A stretch of DNA of 24,371 nucleotides from Thiohalocapsa sp964524185 (GCA_964524185.1 CAZGCI010000066.1:1-24371), one strand, 5' to 3'; positions 15,423 through 22,638 are shown, counted from the stretch's first letter. Translations and numbers: made by a program. The notes: generated from the letters alone by a model not told the origin.

Positions 15423-16069
15423 ATCCGGACCCCCTTATGGGCGTAAGCCAGCCCGCTCTGGGCGCGGGAGAAGATGAACCAGAAGGCGTGCATGAGCTTG
15501 CTGAACGGCAAATAGGCGAACAGCAATGCGGAGCTCAGGATGTGCAGCGCCAGCATGGTCTCGTAACGGAAGCCGACGTGCGCGAAGGCCATGAGCCCCG
15601 TCACCAAGGGCAGCGCCACAATCACCCAGGTGACATAGTCGCCGACGGTGGAGTTGTAGATGGCGGGGTTGCTGAGCCGGCGCACGATCAGCGCCAACAG
15701 CGACACTAGCGCAACAGTGCCGAGCGCCACGCCGATGAAGTTGGGCAATGCAGGCCAGGACAGGCCCGTCAGGCTGGTGATGAACTCGATGTGCGGGACG
15801 ATACCGACCACCACCAGCAGCGTGGCGATGTGGAAGACGTAGGCCATGACCGTCTGGTAGATGGTGGCGGTCGTGAACTCGCTGCTCGGCCAGGCACGAC
15901 TAAAGACGGTGCGATAACCCTTGAAGTTGCCGAACGCGTCCCGCGGTCGGGACAGGTCAGCGCCGCGCGTCAGCACCAACACGCCCAACAGGCGCATCAG
16001 GATGCCGGCGACGAGGATGATCAGCGATGCGTGGATCGCCGGTCCGCGGGCGAAGTCGAGGAGACTCAT
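15419..16069 (-). CDS. isp1: b-type cytochrome membrane subunit Isp1
   Basis: 216 aa, NarI-like integral membrane protein with five hydrophobic helices: ~14-32, ~68-93, ~102-120, ~128-146 and ~155-180. Histidines lie in or near the helices (AIHASL, VFHIATL, VPHIEF, FAHVGF, ALHILSS, KLMHAF) and are candidate haem b ligands. It is expected to take electrons from HynS in the periplasm and pass them to the quinone pool or to Isp2 on the inner side. The stop overlaps the isp2 ATG (ATGA at 15419-15422). It is separated from hynS by a 259-base spacer, unlike the tight coupling of the rest of the operon. Confidence 0.93.
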   Translation of the reverse strand: MSLLDFARGPAIHASLIILVAGILMRLLGVLVLTRGADLSRPRDAFGNFKGYRTVFSRAWPSSEFTTATIYQTVMAYVFHIATLLVVVGIVPHIEFITSLTGLSWPALPNFIGVALGTVALVSLLALIVRRLSNPAIYNSTVGDYVTWVIVALPLVTGLMAFAHVGFRYETMLALHILSSALLFAYLPFSKLMHAFWFIFSRAQSGLAYAHKGVRI

Positions 16070-16328
16070 GCGTGGTATGCCTCTGGTGGATCATTCGGGG
16101 CGGTCTGGGGACGCCGCGCTCTGGGGAACGCCGCGTGGGACCTTGTCGGCGCAGCATCGGGCCACAGCAGGTCCGAGGGGACGTATGCGGTCTGGCGCTG
16201 ACACCTTGTCGTGCTCGATTGTGTTTTTTGGCCGGCGGCGATCGCACGGTTGACTCCAGGTCCGTCGGCGCGCGTCGGGGCGCACCTGGGGACCTGCGCA
16301 GTAAGCCAGTGGATTGCTTCATAGCCGC
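16070..16328 (-). promoter_or_regulatory. hynS-isp1 spacer with competing inverted repeats
   Basis: 259 bases without a convincing gene. CAGGTCC (16257-16263) can pair with GGACCTG (16290-16296), and the overlapping CCAGGT (16256-16261) can pair with ACCTGG (16284-16289). Only one of the two stems can form at a time, an arrangement compatible with attenuation or differential mRNA processing between the small subunit and the membrane subunits. A TTTTTT run occurs on the + strand near 16224, but on the transcribed strand this is an A-run, so it is not a terminator for the operon. Confidence 0.35.
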
Positions 16329-17393
16329 TCAACTCTCTGCCGCCTCCTCCCCGTGCGCTTGTGCCTTCTTTTTCCGCGCCATCACCGCGGCACCGGCGCC
16401 GATGGCGGCACCCGCCACGGCCGCAGCACCCAACTTGGCCCCGTCGCCGAATTGACCCTTGGCTACGGATTCATAAATGCCGCCCATGTCCCAAAAGCCA
16501 GGCTCCGAGCAGCCGATGCAGCCGTGGCCGGACTGGATCGGGAAGCTGACCCCATTGTTCCATTTGACATGGGCGCAGGCGTTGTAGGCCACCGGCGCCT
16601 TACAACCGAGCTTGTAGAGGCACCAGCCCTTGCGCGCGCCCTCGTCGTCGAAGGTCTCGGCGAACTGGCCCCGGTCGTAGAACGGGCGACGGTAGCAGCG
16701 GTCGTGGATGTTCTCGCCGAAGAAGGCCACGGGCCGCCTGAGGTGGTCGACCTCCGGCAGCCTGCCCATGGTCAGGTACTGGGCGATGACGCCGGTGATG
16801 GCGAGCGGCATGGGCGGGCAGCCCGGCACGTTGATGATGGGCTTGTTTTTGATGATGTCGCCCGTCGCGACCGCCCTGGTGGGGTTCGGCTTGGCCATGG
16901 GGATGCCGCCGAAGGCGGAGCAGGTGCCGATGTTGATCACCGCCGCCGCATCGGCGCAGACCTCTTCCAAGGTCTGCTTGTTGCTGTGGCCGGCCACAGT
17001 AGAGCAGTACTCCAAGAGCGGTATGGAGCCGTCTACCAACACCAGATACTGACCCTTGTTCGCTTCCTGGGCAGCCTTGAGGGCGTCTTCCGCAGCATCG
17101 CCGGCCGCTGCCTGCAGCGTGTGGTGGTAGTCCAGCGAGATGAAATCGAACAGCAGACCCTCGATGGTCGGCGCATGGGAGCGAGTCAGGGCCTCGGTGC
17201 AGCCGGTACATTCCTGGAATGACAACCAGATCACCGATGGTCGCCGTGCGTCCGACAGGGCGTCGGCCATGGCGGCGGCGGTGCCGGCCGGAAGCGCCAT
17301 CAAGGACGCCGTCGCCGAGCAGAATTGCAGGAAAGCCCGCCGACTCACACCTTGGCTGCGAAGTACGTCGCCCAAGGTCGATTCATAGGCCAT
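16329..17393 (-). CDS. hynS: [NiFe] hydrogenase small subunit HynS, Tat-exported
   Basis: 354 aa. Start ATG 17393, with GGAGGA 6 bases upstream; the 17-codon extension to 17444 is not supported. A Tat signal (SRRAFLQF, Arg18-Arg19, then a hydrophobic stretch to ~AAAMA) exports the folded dimer. Cluster ligands: proximal ECTGC (Cys62, Cys65), GTCSAFGG and PGCPP; the medial and distal clusters are served by DRCYRR, CLYKLGCKAP, NNGVSFPIQ and HGCIGC. The proximal site has the standard four cysteines, not the six-cysteine set of oxygen-tolerant enzymes. A C-terminal glycine/alanine-rich helix (~LGAAAVAGAAIGAGAAVM) followed by KKK anchors it to the membrane, next to Isp1. It is the first gene of the operon. 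Confidence 0.97.
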   Translation of the reverse strand: MAYESTLGDVLRSQGVSRRAFLQFCSATASLMALPAGTAAAMADALSDARRPSVIWLSFQECTGCTEALTRSHAPTIEGLLFDFISLDYHHTLQAAAGDAAEDALKAAQEANKGQYLVLVDGSIPLLEYCSTVAGHSNKQTLEEVCADAAAVINIGTCSAFGGIPMAKPNPTRAVATGDIIKNKPIINVPGCPPMPLAITGVIAQYLTMGRLPEVDHLRRPVAFFGENIHDRCYRRPFYDRGQFAETFDDEGARKGWCLYKLGCKAPVAYNACAHVKWNNGVSFPIQSGHGCIGCSEPGFWDMGGIYESVAKGQFGDGAKLGAAAVAGAAIGAGAAVMARKKKAQAHGEEAAES

Positions 17394-17625
17394 CGGAGAT
17401 CCTCCGTTATTGGTGGTGTACCCAAGTACCCCATCTTGCCGCAATCAGCGCCCACCGATAGGCCGCGTGTCTGCTCGGGCGCGAGGTGGTCCAAAGGGGT
17501 CGTACATGTGTCAGATTTTGTGCAGAAAAAACAGAGTGAAACGATAGGCTGAATGGGCTCAGCGCCATCATTGAAAATAACTGTAACCGCAAATTCATTG
17601 CTCGCATTGCGCTCCACGAACAAAC

Positions 17626-17639
17626 CTGATGCATGTCAA
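17626..17639 (-). promoter_or_regulatory. FNR-like box 1 (promoter-proximal, weak)
   Basis: CTGAT-GCAT-GTCAA on the + strand matches the FNR/ANR consensus TTGAT-N4-ATCAA at 8 of 10 positions. It is the closest of three such boxes to hynS (about 235 bases upstream of its start). Confidence 0.35.
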
Positions 17640-17697
17640 CCCGGCAAGTAAAATCACTTCGAGACGCCTCGTCCTTATTACACAGGGTCTTGGTGTT

Positions 17698-17711
17698 TTC
17701 AACTAGATCAA
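17698..17711 (-). promoter_or_regulatory. FNR-like box 2 (weak)
   Basis: TTCAA-CTAG-ATCAA matches the FNR consensus at 8 of 10 positions. It lies exactly 33 bases (about three helical turns) from box 3, and about 25 bases upstream of a possible TAATAA -10 element on the leftward strand. That spacing is slightly shorter than a classical class-II FNR promoter. Confidence 0.4.
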
Positions 17712-17730
17712 AACGTAAAATCACGAAACA

Positions 17731-17744
17731 TTGACAATTATCAA
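17731..17744 (-). promoter_or_regulatory. FNR-like box 3 (strong)
   Basis: TTGACAATTATCAA, that is TTGAC-AATT-ATCAA, matches TTGAT-N4-ATCAA at 9 of 10 positions and is the best regulator site in the window. FNR-type control of the hyn genes is known in Thiocapsa roseopersicina, which makes this a credible anaerobic activator site. Confidence 0.6.
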
Positions 17745-17952
17745 TCAGGGTTTTTTACTAGTTATTTCTCCTACCAATTAATAAAAAAGCTATTTGTCTA
17801 ATTAAGAAAATGGCCGAGTACTGTTCGATACGCGGCGCCCCGCCGACTGCCGGCAGCGAGCGGACGGCAGGGATGGAGCAGGAGGGATAGGGTCTCGCGA
17901 CGGAACCGCTTGAGAGCGGCCACTATTCGCCGGTGCGTCAGGCGTTCGATGT

Positions 17953-18031
17953 GCCGAGGGCCGAGGGCCGAGGCGCTAGGGCCTAGGACCTAGGGCCTAG
18001 GACCTAGATCCTGGGGCCGAAGGCCGAGGGC
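17953..18031. repeat. Intergenic GGGCC(T/G)AGG repeat array
   Basis: A run of GGGCCGAGG-type units (17953-17973) passes into two perfect tandem copies of the 14-mer GGGCCTAGGACCTA (17979-17992 and 17993-18006) and decays into GATCCTGGGGCCGAAGGCCGAGG-like sequence. The 16-mer GGGCCGAGGGCCGAGG recurs inverted at 22547-22565 in another intergenic gap, so this looks like a dispersed genome-specific extragenic repeat rather than a local accident. There are no CRISPR-like spacers. Confidence 0.75.
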
Positions 18032-18179
18032 GGGGACGTGCTCCCCGGGCGTCAGCGGCTGCGCCTTGGTCCTTCCCTCGACTGTCGCCTGGCATGGGAA
18101 GCGGTATGGAAAACTCGACGCATTTGCAGACAGCTGGCGCAGCCGAGCAATCTGAACGTTCATGGATCTGAGGGAACGT

Positions 18180-18296
18180 CTCAGCACGGGGTTGCTGAGC
18201 GCGCATAGCACAGCGCCGCCGCCGGTAACCCGGCGGCGGCGCTGTTCGGGGCAAGCCCCGGTGTTTCAGCCGACGGCAGAGCGCCGCCGGCGGCTG
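18180..18296. repeat. Cluster of strong hairpins
   Basis: Four inverted repeats in 117 bases: CTCAGCA/TGCTGAG (18180-18199); a perfect 14-bp stem CAGCGCCGCCGCCG with loop GTAACC (18211-18244); CGGGGC-AA-GCCCCG (18247-18260); and CAGCCG/CGGCTG (18267-18296) enclosing GCCGCCGGCGGC. They lie just after the stop of the 34-aa gene on its strand. They could end its transcript, but no T-tract is present. REP-like elements or a structured RNA are alternatives. Confidence 0.6.
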
Positions 18297-18304
18297 CGGT
18301 GACG

Positions 18305-18409
18305 TCAGCTCAACACGCTGTAGACGATGCCGATAGCCGCGAGTGCAAGCACGGCGAGAGAGATGAGCTCACCGGCGTTGAGCTCCTTGAGGACGGTCAG
18401 ATACTTCAT
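18305..18409 (-). CDS. Predicted 34-residue single-span membrane peptide
   Basis: 34 aa, starting at ATG 18409 with AGGAGG 6 bases upstream, an excellent ribosome site. The first ~13 residues (MKYLTVLKELNAG) are polar with two lysines and a glutamate pair; residues ~14-33 (ELISLAVLALAAIGIVYSVL) form one transmembrane helix. The layout (short basic cytosolic tail, single helix, no cysteines) resembles small accessory subunits or regulators of membrane complexes. I cannot assign a family. An A+T-rich promoter-like patch lies upstream (18552-18590) and a hairpin cluster downstream, so it looks like a stand-alone transcription unit. The longer frame to 18538 has no ribosome site and an unnatural composition. 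Confidence 0.65.
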   Translation of the reverse strand: MKYLTVLKELNAGELISLAVLALAAIGIVYSVLS

Positions 18410-18713
18410 GGCAAGCCTCCTAGATCGTGTTGCCCCGCTGGGGCGCTGATAGTGATTCCCCACCGCGCCAGCATCGACTACACACCTGCCGGCACGGCGA
18501 TCACCGGTGGCCCATGAGACGCGGCCGCGTCGCCACAACCACCAGGATGGTAAGTATTTTAGAATACACTTATTTACAAAGCCATGCGATTTGTCATGCG
18601 CTTCAGTACCCTTGATGTGTCACGCAGGGGTTTCCCGCAACGCACTGCAGGCTTTTCCAGGGGCATGGGCCGGACACTCCGCATGAGGGTGTCGGCGGTG
18701 CGCGCGAGATGCT
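18410..18713 (-). promoter_or_regulatory. Upstream region of the 34-aa gene
   Basis: 304 bases without another gene. The A+T-rich patch 18552-18590 holds a small inverted repeat, GTATT-TTAG-AATAC (18554-18567), which on the leftward strand includes TAAAAT (complement of 18556-18561), a fair -10 candidate. No good -35 is seen at normal spacing, so an activator-dependent promoter or an operator is possible. The rest, toward the ABC transporter, shows nothing recognisable. Confidence 0.4.
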
Positions 18714-19523
18714 TCAGCCGATTGGAGACGTCATGCGCGGCACGGCTGCGAGCAGTTGCTGGGTATACCTGTGCTCAGGCCGTTCCAGCACGGCAGCGCG
18801 CGTGCCCTGCTCGATGATCCGCCCACCGTGCATGACGCAGAGGGTCTCGCAGAGGCGCTCTACGACGGCGAGGTCGTGTGAAATGAACAGATAGGCAAGC
18901 CCATGGCGCGCGCGCAGCGCTGCGAGCAGGTTGAGGATCTGCGCCTGCAGTGAGACATCCAGGGCGGACACGGGCTCGTCGAGGATCACCAGCCGCGGTT
19001 CGCCGAGCAGCGCCCGCGCGATGGCCACTCGCTGAGCTTGCCCGCCGGAGAGCTGGTGCGGAAAACGCCCCAGCAGGGCCGTGTCCACCCCCGTCTGTTC
19101 GGCGACGGCGCGGATGCGTTCGCGACGTGCCTGCCAATCCAGCGCAGTGAGCCCGCGCAGCGTGTCGTCCAAGATATCCGCCAGCCGCCGGCGCGGATTC
19201 AGGGCGGTGTGCGGATTCTGGAAGACGTATTGCACGCCGCGCCGATAGGCGGCATACGCTGACCCCCTTAGCGTGTGCAGCTCCTGCCCGCGCCAGCGCA
19301 CGCTGCCGCTGCTGGCCGGCAGCAAGCCGGCGGCGATGCGCGCGAGGGTGGTCTTGCCGCTGCCGGACTCGCCCACCAATCCGACGGCCGCGCCATTGTC
19401 AATGGTCAGGGCCGCCCGGGCTAGCGCCGTGGTCACCTCGGCACGCTGGCCCGCCGGCCACCAGCGCCGGGCGCCGCCGTAGGTCTTGCCAACGGCCTCT
19501 AGCGCCAACAGCGGCGCGCTCAC
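18714..19523 (-). CDS. ABC transporter ATPase, DppF/OppF/NikE-like
   Basis: 269 aa nucleotide-binding subunit of a peptide/nickel-class importer. The Walker A motif is GESGSGKTT, followed by the Q-loop in YVFQNPHTALNP, the signature LSGGQAQR, Walker B LVILDEPVSALD and the switch histidine in FISHDLAVV. YVFQNPHTALNPRR and LDVSLQAQILNLL are typical of the DppF/OppF/GsiA family. It is shorter than DppF (about 330 aa) and lacks the C-terminal cysteine-rich peptide-family domain, which is present only in the partner ATPase. Its ATG overlaps the preceding gene's stop (ATGA at 19520-19523). Confidence 0.92.
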   Translation of the reverse strand: MSAPLLALEAVGKTYGGARRWWPAGQRAEVTTALARAALTIDNGAAVGLVGESGSGKTTLARIAAGLLPASSGSVRWRGQELHTLRGSAYAAYRRGVQYVFQNPHTALNPRRRLADILDDTLRGLTALDWQARRERIRAVAEQTGVDTALLGRFPHQLSGGQAQRVAIARALLGEPRLVILDEPVSALDVSLQAQILNLLAALRARHGLAYLFISHDLAVVERLCETLCVMHGGRIIEQGTRAAVLERPEHRYTQQLLAAVPRMTSPIG

Positions 19524-21412
19524 GCCGCGTCCTCCACCAGCGGGAATAGGCAGCGCACGCGCCTGGCGTCATCCAATAACCTGAGTGACGGCTCCTGCGC
19601 CCGGCAGGCCGGCTGCGCGTGCGGGCAGCGGGGCGCGAAACGACAGCCCGAGACCTCAGCACCGGGCGGCGGCGGCTCACCGGCGAGCGCCGTCAGCACC
19701 TTCTCTGGCTGCCCCAGTACCGGGGTGGCGCCGAGCAGCGCGGCGGTGTAGGGATGCGCCGGTTGTCGCAGCAAAGCCGGCGTCTGCGCGTCTTCCACGA
19801 TGCGCCCCGCGTACATTACCAACACCCGATCACACAGCTGCGCCACCACCGCGAGGTCGTGACTGACGAAGAGGAGCGCCCTGCCCTGCTCGTCGCAAAG
19901 CCGGTGCAGGAGGTTCAGGATCGCTTGCTGCACCGTGACGTCGAGCGCCGTGGTGGCCTCGTCGGCGATGAGCAGATCCGGGCCGTGTGCCAGCGCCAGG
20001 GCGATGGCGAGGCGCTGGCGCTGACCGCCCGAGAGCTCATGGGGAAAACGCCTCAGGAGCCCCGGCACAGCCTCAAGTCCCACCATGCGCACCAGCGCAC
20101 CGGCGCTGTGGGCCTGACCCGTGGCGTGCGCACGACGCGTCTCGGCGATCTGCGCACCGACGCGGAACAGCGGATCCAACGCCGTCAGCGGCTCCTGCGG
20201 CACATAGGCCATGCGCCGCCCGCGCAGGTCGCGCATCGACGCAGCATCCAGCGCCAGCAGATCCTGATCCTCCAACCGCACCGCGCCCTGCTGGGTCACG
20301 CCCGCGGGCAGGAGACGCAACAGGGACAGGGCGGTCAACGTCTTGCCGCAGCCGGACTCCCCCACCAGCGCCACCCGCTCACCGCGGTGCAGGTCGAAAT
20401 CCACACCCGCCACCGCTGCCGCCGGGCCAGGGATGTCCACGCGCAGGTCGCGCACCGAGAGCAGCGGCGCTGGGTTATCCGCCGCGGTCGAGCGCGCCGG
20501 CTGCGACGCGCTCATCGGGGTCTTGGGCAGCGCCACCCGCCGCCGGGGCGACCAGCGCGGGTCCAATAGATCCCGCAGTCCATCGCCGGTGAGGTTGATG
20601 CCCACCACCAGCAACAGGATCACGAGACCGGGCAGCACGGCCACCCGCGGATAGGTCGTCAAGAACTCCCTGCCCTCACCCAGCATGCTGCCGAGGTCCG
20701 CCGCCGGCGGCTGGGCACCGAGGCCGAGGAAGCTCAGACCCGCGGTCTCCAGCACCATCCAGCCCAGGGTCGTAGTCATGAGCAGGAGCAGCGTCGGCGC
20801 CAGGTTGGGCAGCAGCTCCCGCAACAGCACCGCGGCCTCGCCATGGCCGGCGAGTCGGGCGGCGGCGATGTAGTCCTGATGGCGAATGTCGAGCGCCGCA
20901 CCCCGCACCGCCCGGGCAAAAAAGGGCACGTTGGCCACGGCGATGGCGAGCATGGCATTGGCGAGCCCAGGACCCAGAGCGGCGACGATGGCGAGCGCCA
21001 ACAGCAGGTACGGAAATGCCATGAGCACGTCCACCAGCCGCATCACCGGGCCATCCAGGAGGCGGCCGAGCCAAGCCGCCGCGAGGCCCAGCAGCGAGCC
21101 CACCGCGGCCGCAATGACAGTCGCGAGCGCACCGACGGCGACGCTTGCCTGCGTGCCCCACAGCACCCGGGCCAAGAGATCGCGTCCGAGATGATCCGTC
21201 CCCAGCACATGGCCAGGCGAAAGCGCCGGCAGCATGCGCCGGGCGGGGTCCGTGAGTGCCGGGTCCGGGAGCGGCAACAGCGGCGCAGCCAGCGTCGGCA
21301 GCAACACCAACGCCAGCAGGAGTAGGCCGCCGAGCATGCCACGGTGATGGGTGAGTCGCCGGAGCCCGCCGCCGGGCCCCGTGCCGCCGCCGGTCGGGCC
21401 CCTGCGGCTCAT
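19520..21412 (-). CDS. Fused ABC permease-ATPase (DppC-DppD type)
   Basis: 630 aa from ATG 21412, which overlaps the stop of the first permease gene (ATGA). Residues ~20-300 are a DppC/OppC-type permease with LGTDHLGRDLLARVLWG near the start, several helices, and the EAA loop AAARLAGHGEAAVLLRELLPNLAPTLL. A linker with a TPMSASQPARS segment leads to a DppD-type ATPase: Walker A GESGCGKT, Q-loop YVPQEPLTALDP, signature LSGGQRQR, Walker B LLIADEATTALD and switch SHDLAVV. The C-terminal oligopeptide-transporter domain carries GCRFAPRCPHAQPAC. Fused permease-ATPase proteins of this class are known. The linker Met (at TPMSA) could also allow internal initiation of a separate ATPase. Confidence 0.92.
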   Translation of the reverse strand: MSRRGPTGGGTGPGGGLRRLTHHRGMLGGLLLLALVLLPTLAAPLLPLPDPALTDPARRMLPALSPGHVLGTDHLGRDLLARVLWGTQASVAVGALATVIAAAVGSLLGLAAAWLGRLLDGPVMRLVDVLMAFPYLLLALAIVAALGPGLANAMLAIAVANVPFFARAVRGAALDIRHQDYIAAARLAGHGEAAVLLRELLPNLAPTLLLLMTTTLGWMVLETAGLSFLGLGAQPPAADLGSMLGEGREFLTTYPRVAVLPGLVILLLVVGINLTGDGLRDLLDPRWSPRRRVALPKTPMSASQPARSTAADNPAPLLSVRDLRVDIPGPAAAVAGVDFDLHRGERVALVGESGCGKTLTALSLLRLLPAGVTQQGAVRLEDQDLLALDAASMRDLRGRRMAYVPQEPLTALDPLFRVGAQIAETRRAHATGQAHSAGALVRMVGLEAVPGLLRRFPHELSGGQRQRLAIALALAHGPDLLIADEATTALDVTVQQAILNLLHRLCDEQGRALLFVSHDLAVVAQLCDRVLVMYAGRIVEDAQTPALLRQPAHPYTAALLGATPVLGQPEKVLTALAGEPPPPGAEVSGCRFAPRCPHAQPACRAQEPSLRLLDDARRVRCLFPLVEDAA

Positions 21413-22380
21413 GCGGCCGCGGTGCGTCGATCCAGGGCGTGCTGGGCCAGGTCTGCAGCCAGGTTCACCAGCACGTAGGCCGCCGCCAACACCAGCACAC
21501 CCCCCTGCACCAGCAGCAGATCCCGGGCTGCAATGGCGTCCACCAACAACCGGCCGAGGCCGGGCCACTGGAAGATGGTCTCGATGTAGACGGCGCCCCC
21601 GAGCACGAATCCAGCCTGGAGTCCGATGACCGGCATGATGCGCGCGAGCACGCCCTTCAGCGCATGCACCAGCAGGATACGGCGCTCAGGCAGGCCGCGG
21701 GCGCGGCAGAGTCGGATGTGGTCGGCAGCCAAGACATCCAGCGCCGCACCGCGGCCGATGCGGCCGATAACACCCGCCGCCACCAGGGCCAAACTGAGAC
21801 TCGGCAGCAGCAGATGGCGCAACACGTCGAGGGTGAGCGCGGCGGCACCGATGTCCAGGCCGGCGCGCCAGGGCGTGAGCATACCGCTCGCCGGCAGCCA
21901 GCCGAGCCACACCGCAAACAGCAGGATCAGCAGCAGGCCGAGCCAGAACGGCGGCAGGGAGATACCGAGCAGCACCGTCAGCGTCACCACCCGATCCGTG
22001 GCTTGGTTATGCCGCAGCGCCGCCAACAGGCCCGCCGCGAGCCCCAACAGCGCGCCCAGGGCCAACGCAGCCCCCGCGAGCAGTAGCGTCGGCCCCAGGC
22101 GCTCCAGCACGGCCTCCGCCACCGGCCGCTCCAGGGACACGGCGTGCCCCATGTCGCCGCGCAGCAGATCCGCAAGCCAGGCGAGCCAGCGCCGCCACCA
22201 CGGCTGGTCCAGACCCAGCTCCGCGCGGAGCTCAGCCAGCCGCTCCGGCGTGGCATAAGGGCCGAGGATGGCCAGTGCCGGGTCGCCCGGCACCAAGGCC
22301 ATCACCGCGAACACCACCACCGAGACACCCAGCAGCACCGGTGCCAGCAGCAACAGGCGCTTAATGATGTAGCCGCTCAT
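21409..22380 (-). CDS. ABC transporter permease, DppB/OppB/NikB-like
   Basis: 323 aa, first gene of the transporter operon. The N-terminus MSGYIIKRLLLLAPVLLGVSVVVF and the PGDPALAILG...PERLAELRAELGLDQP segment are diagnostic of the DppB/OppB/NikB family. Helices follow, and the EAA loop appears in HIRLCRARGLPERRILLVHALKGVLARIMPVIG, then FQWPGLGRLLVDAI. No substrate-binding protein gene precedes or follows it in this window. The class imports dipeptides, oligopeptides or nickel; without the binding protein the substrate cannot be read. Its closeness to a nickel enzyme operon makes nickel a possibility only. Confidence 0.92.
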   Translation of the reverse strand: MSGYIIKRLLLLAPVLLGVSVVVFAVMALVPGDPALAILGPYATPERLAELRAELGLDQPWWRRWLAWLADLLRGDMGHAVSLERPVAEAVLERLGPTLLLAGAALALGALLGLAAGLLAALRHNQATDRVVTLTVLLGISLPPFWLGLLLILLFAVWLGWLPASGMLTPWRAGLDIGAAALTLDVLRHLLLPSLSLALVAAGVIGRIGRGAALDVLAADHIRLCRARGLPERRILLVHALKGVLARIMPVIGLQAGFVLGGAVYIETIFQWPGLGRLLVDAIAARDLLLVQGGVLVLAAAYVLVNLAADLAQHALDRRTAAA

Positions 22381-22638
22381 CCTGGGCGCTGTTGGGCCTC
22401 AGGCAACGCCTTGCTCGATAGCTCCAACGCGCCGGGGGTGTGCAGATGCGTCACGTGTTCCCCGCTGGGTCGTGTGCCAGGCGGCGCTGGGGAAGGGCCA
22501 ACGGCCAAGGGGCGGGCGCGCAACCCTGGCCTCAGCGGTTGTTGCGCCTCGGCCCTCGGCCCTAGCCGGGGAAGACCCCACGCGCGTGCCGGCGACCCGG
22601 TCACCCTTCGGTCTGAGGCACGCCACATAACCCCCTCC
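22381..22638. other. Gap between the FixJ-like regulator and the ABC transporter
   Basis: 258 bases. No binding-protein gene or remnant is seen. It contains the inverted repeat GCGCAAC (22518-22524)/GTTGCGC (22541-22547) and a copy of the dispersed repeat (22547-22565). Promoter elements for the transporter are not obvious. Confidence 0.45.
22547..22565 (-). repeat. Second copy of the dispersed GGGCCGAGG repeat
   Basis: On the - strand this reads CTAGGGCCGAGGGCCGAGG and shares GGGCCGAGGGCCGAGG with the array at 17953-18031, in opposite orientation and also intergenic. Confidence 0.7.

Larger units (their letters stand above)
17394..18304. promoter_or_regulatory. Long non-coding region upstream of the hydrogenase operon
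   Basis: 911 bases with no supported gene. From hynS outward it contains a G+C-rich leader (17394-17500), an A+T-rich island (about 17560-17820; only ~29% G+C over 17741-17820) with three FNR-like boxes, a tandem GGGCCTAGGACCTA repeat (17953-18031) and a hairpin cluster (18180-18296). On the leftward strand a TAATAA hexamer (complement of 17675-17680), preceded by TG, is a possible extended -10 element. The long leader and the island suggest an elaborately regulated hydrogenase promoter. Confidence 0.5.

Noticed and set aside
16201..16240. Possible intrinsic terminator after hynS (TTTTTT beside a GC stretch)
   Set aside because: The T-run is on the + strand, so the leftward transcript has an A-run; it cannot act as a terminator for the operon.
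17439..17457. Sigma-54-like element upstream of hynS on the - strand (TGGGCGCTGATTGC)
   Set aside because: The GG-to-GC spacing is 9 rather than the required 10 bases, and the -24 half is poor.
17810..17890. 26-codon + strand frame in the hydrogenase upstream region
   Set aside because: No ribosome site and unremarkable composition; it begins at the edge of the A+T-rich island by chance.
17953..18031. Possible CRISPR array
   Set aside because: Units are adjacent with no unique spacers; it is a short tandem repeat.
17990..18254. Two overlapping - strand frames of 73 and 85 aa
   Set aside because: They run through the repeat array and hairpins, have no ribosome site and show no protein-like pattern.
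21413..21568. 52-residue N-terminal extension of the fused permease-ATPase
   Set aside because: It overlaps the end of the first permease, and the ATGA coupling at 21409-21412 gives a natural start.
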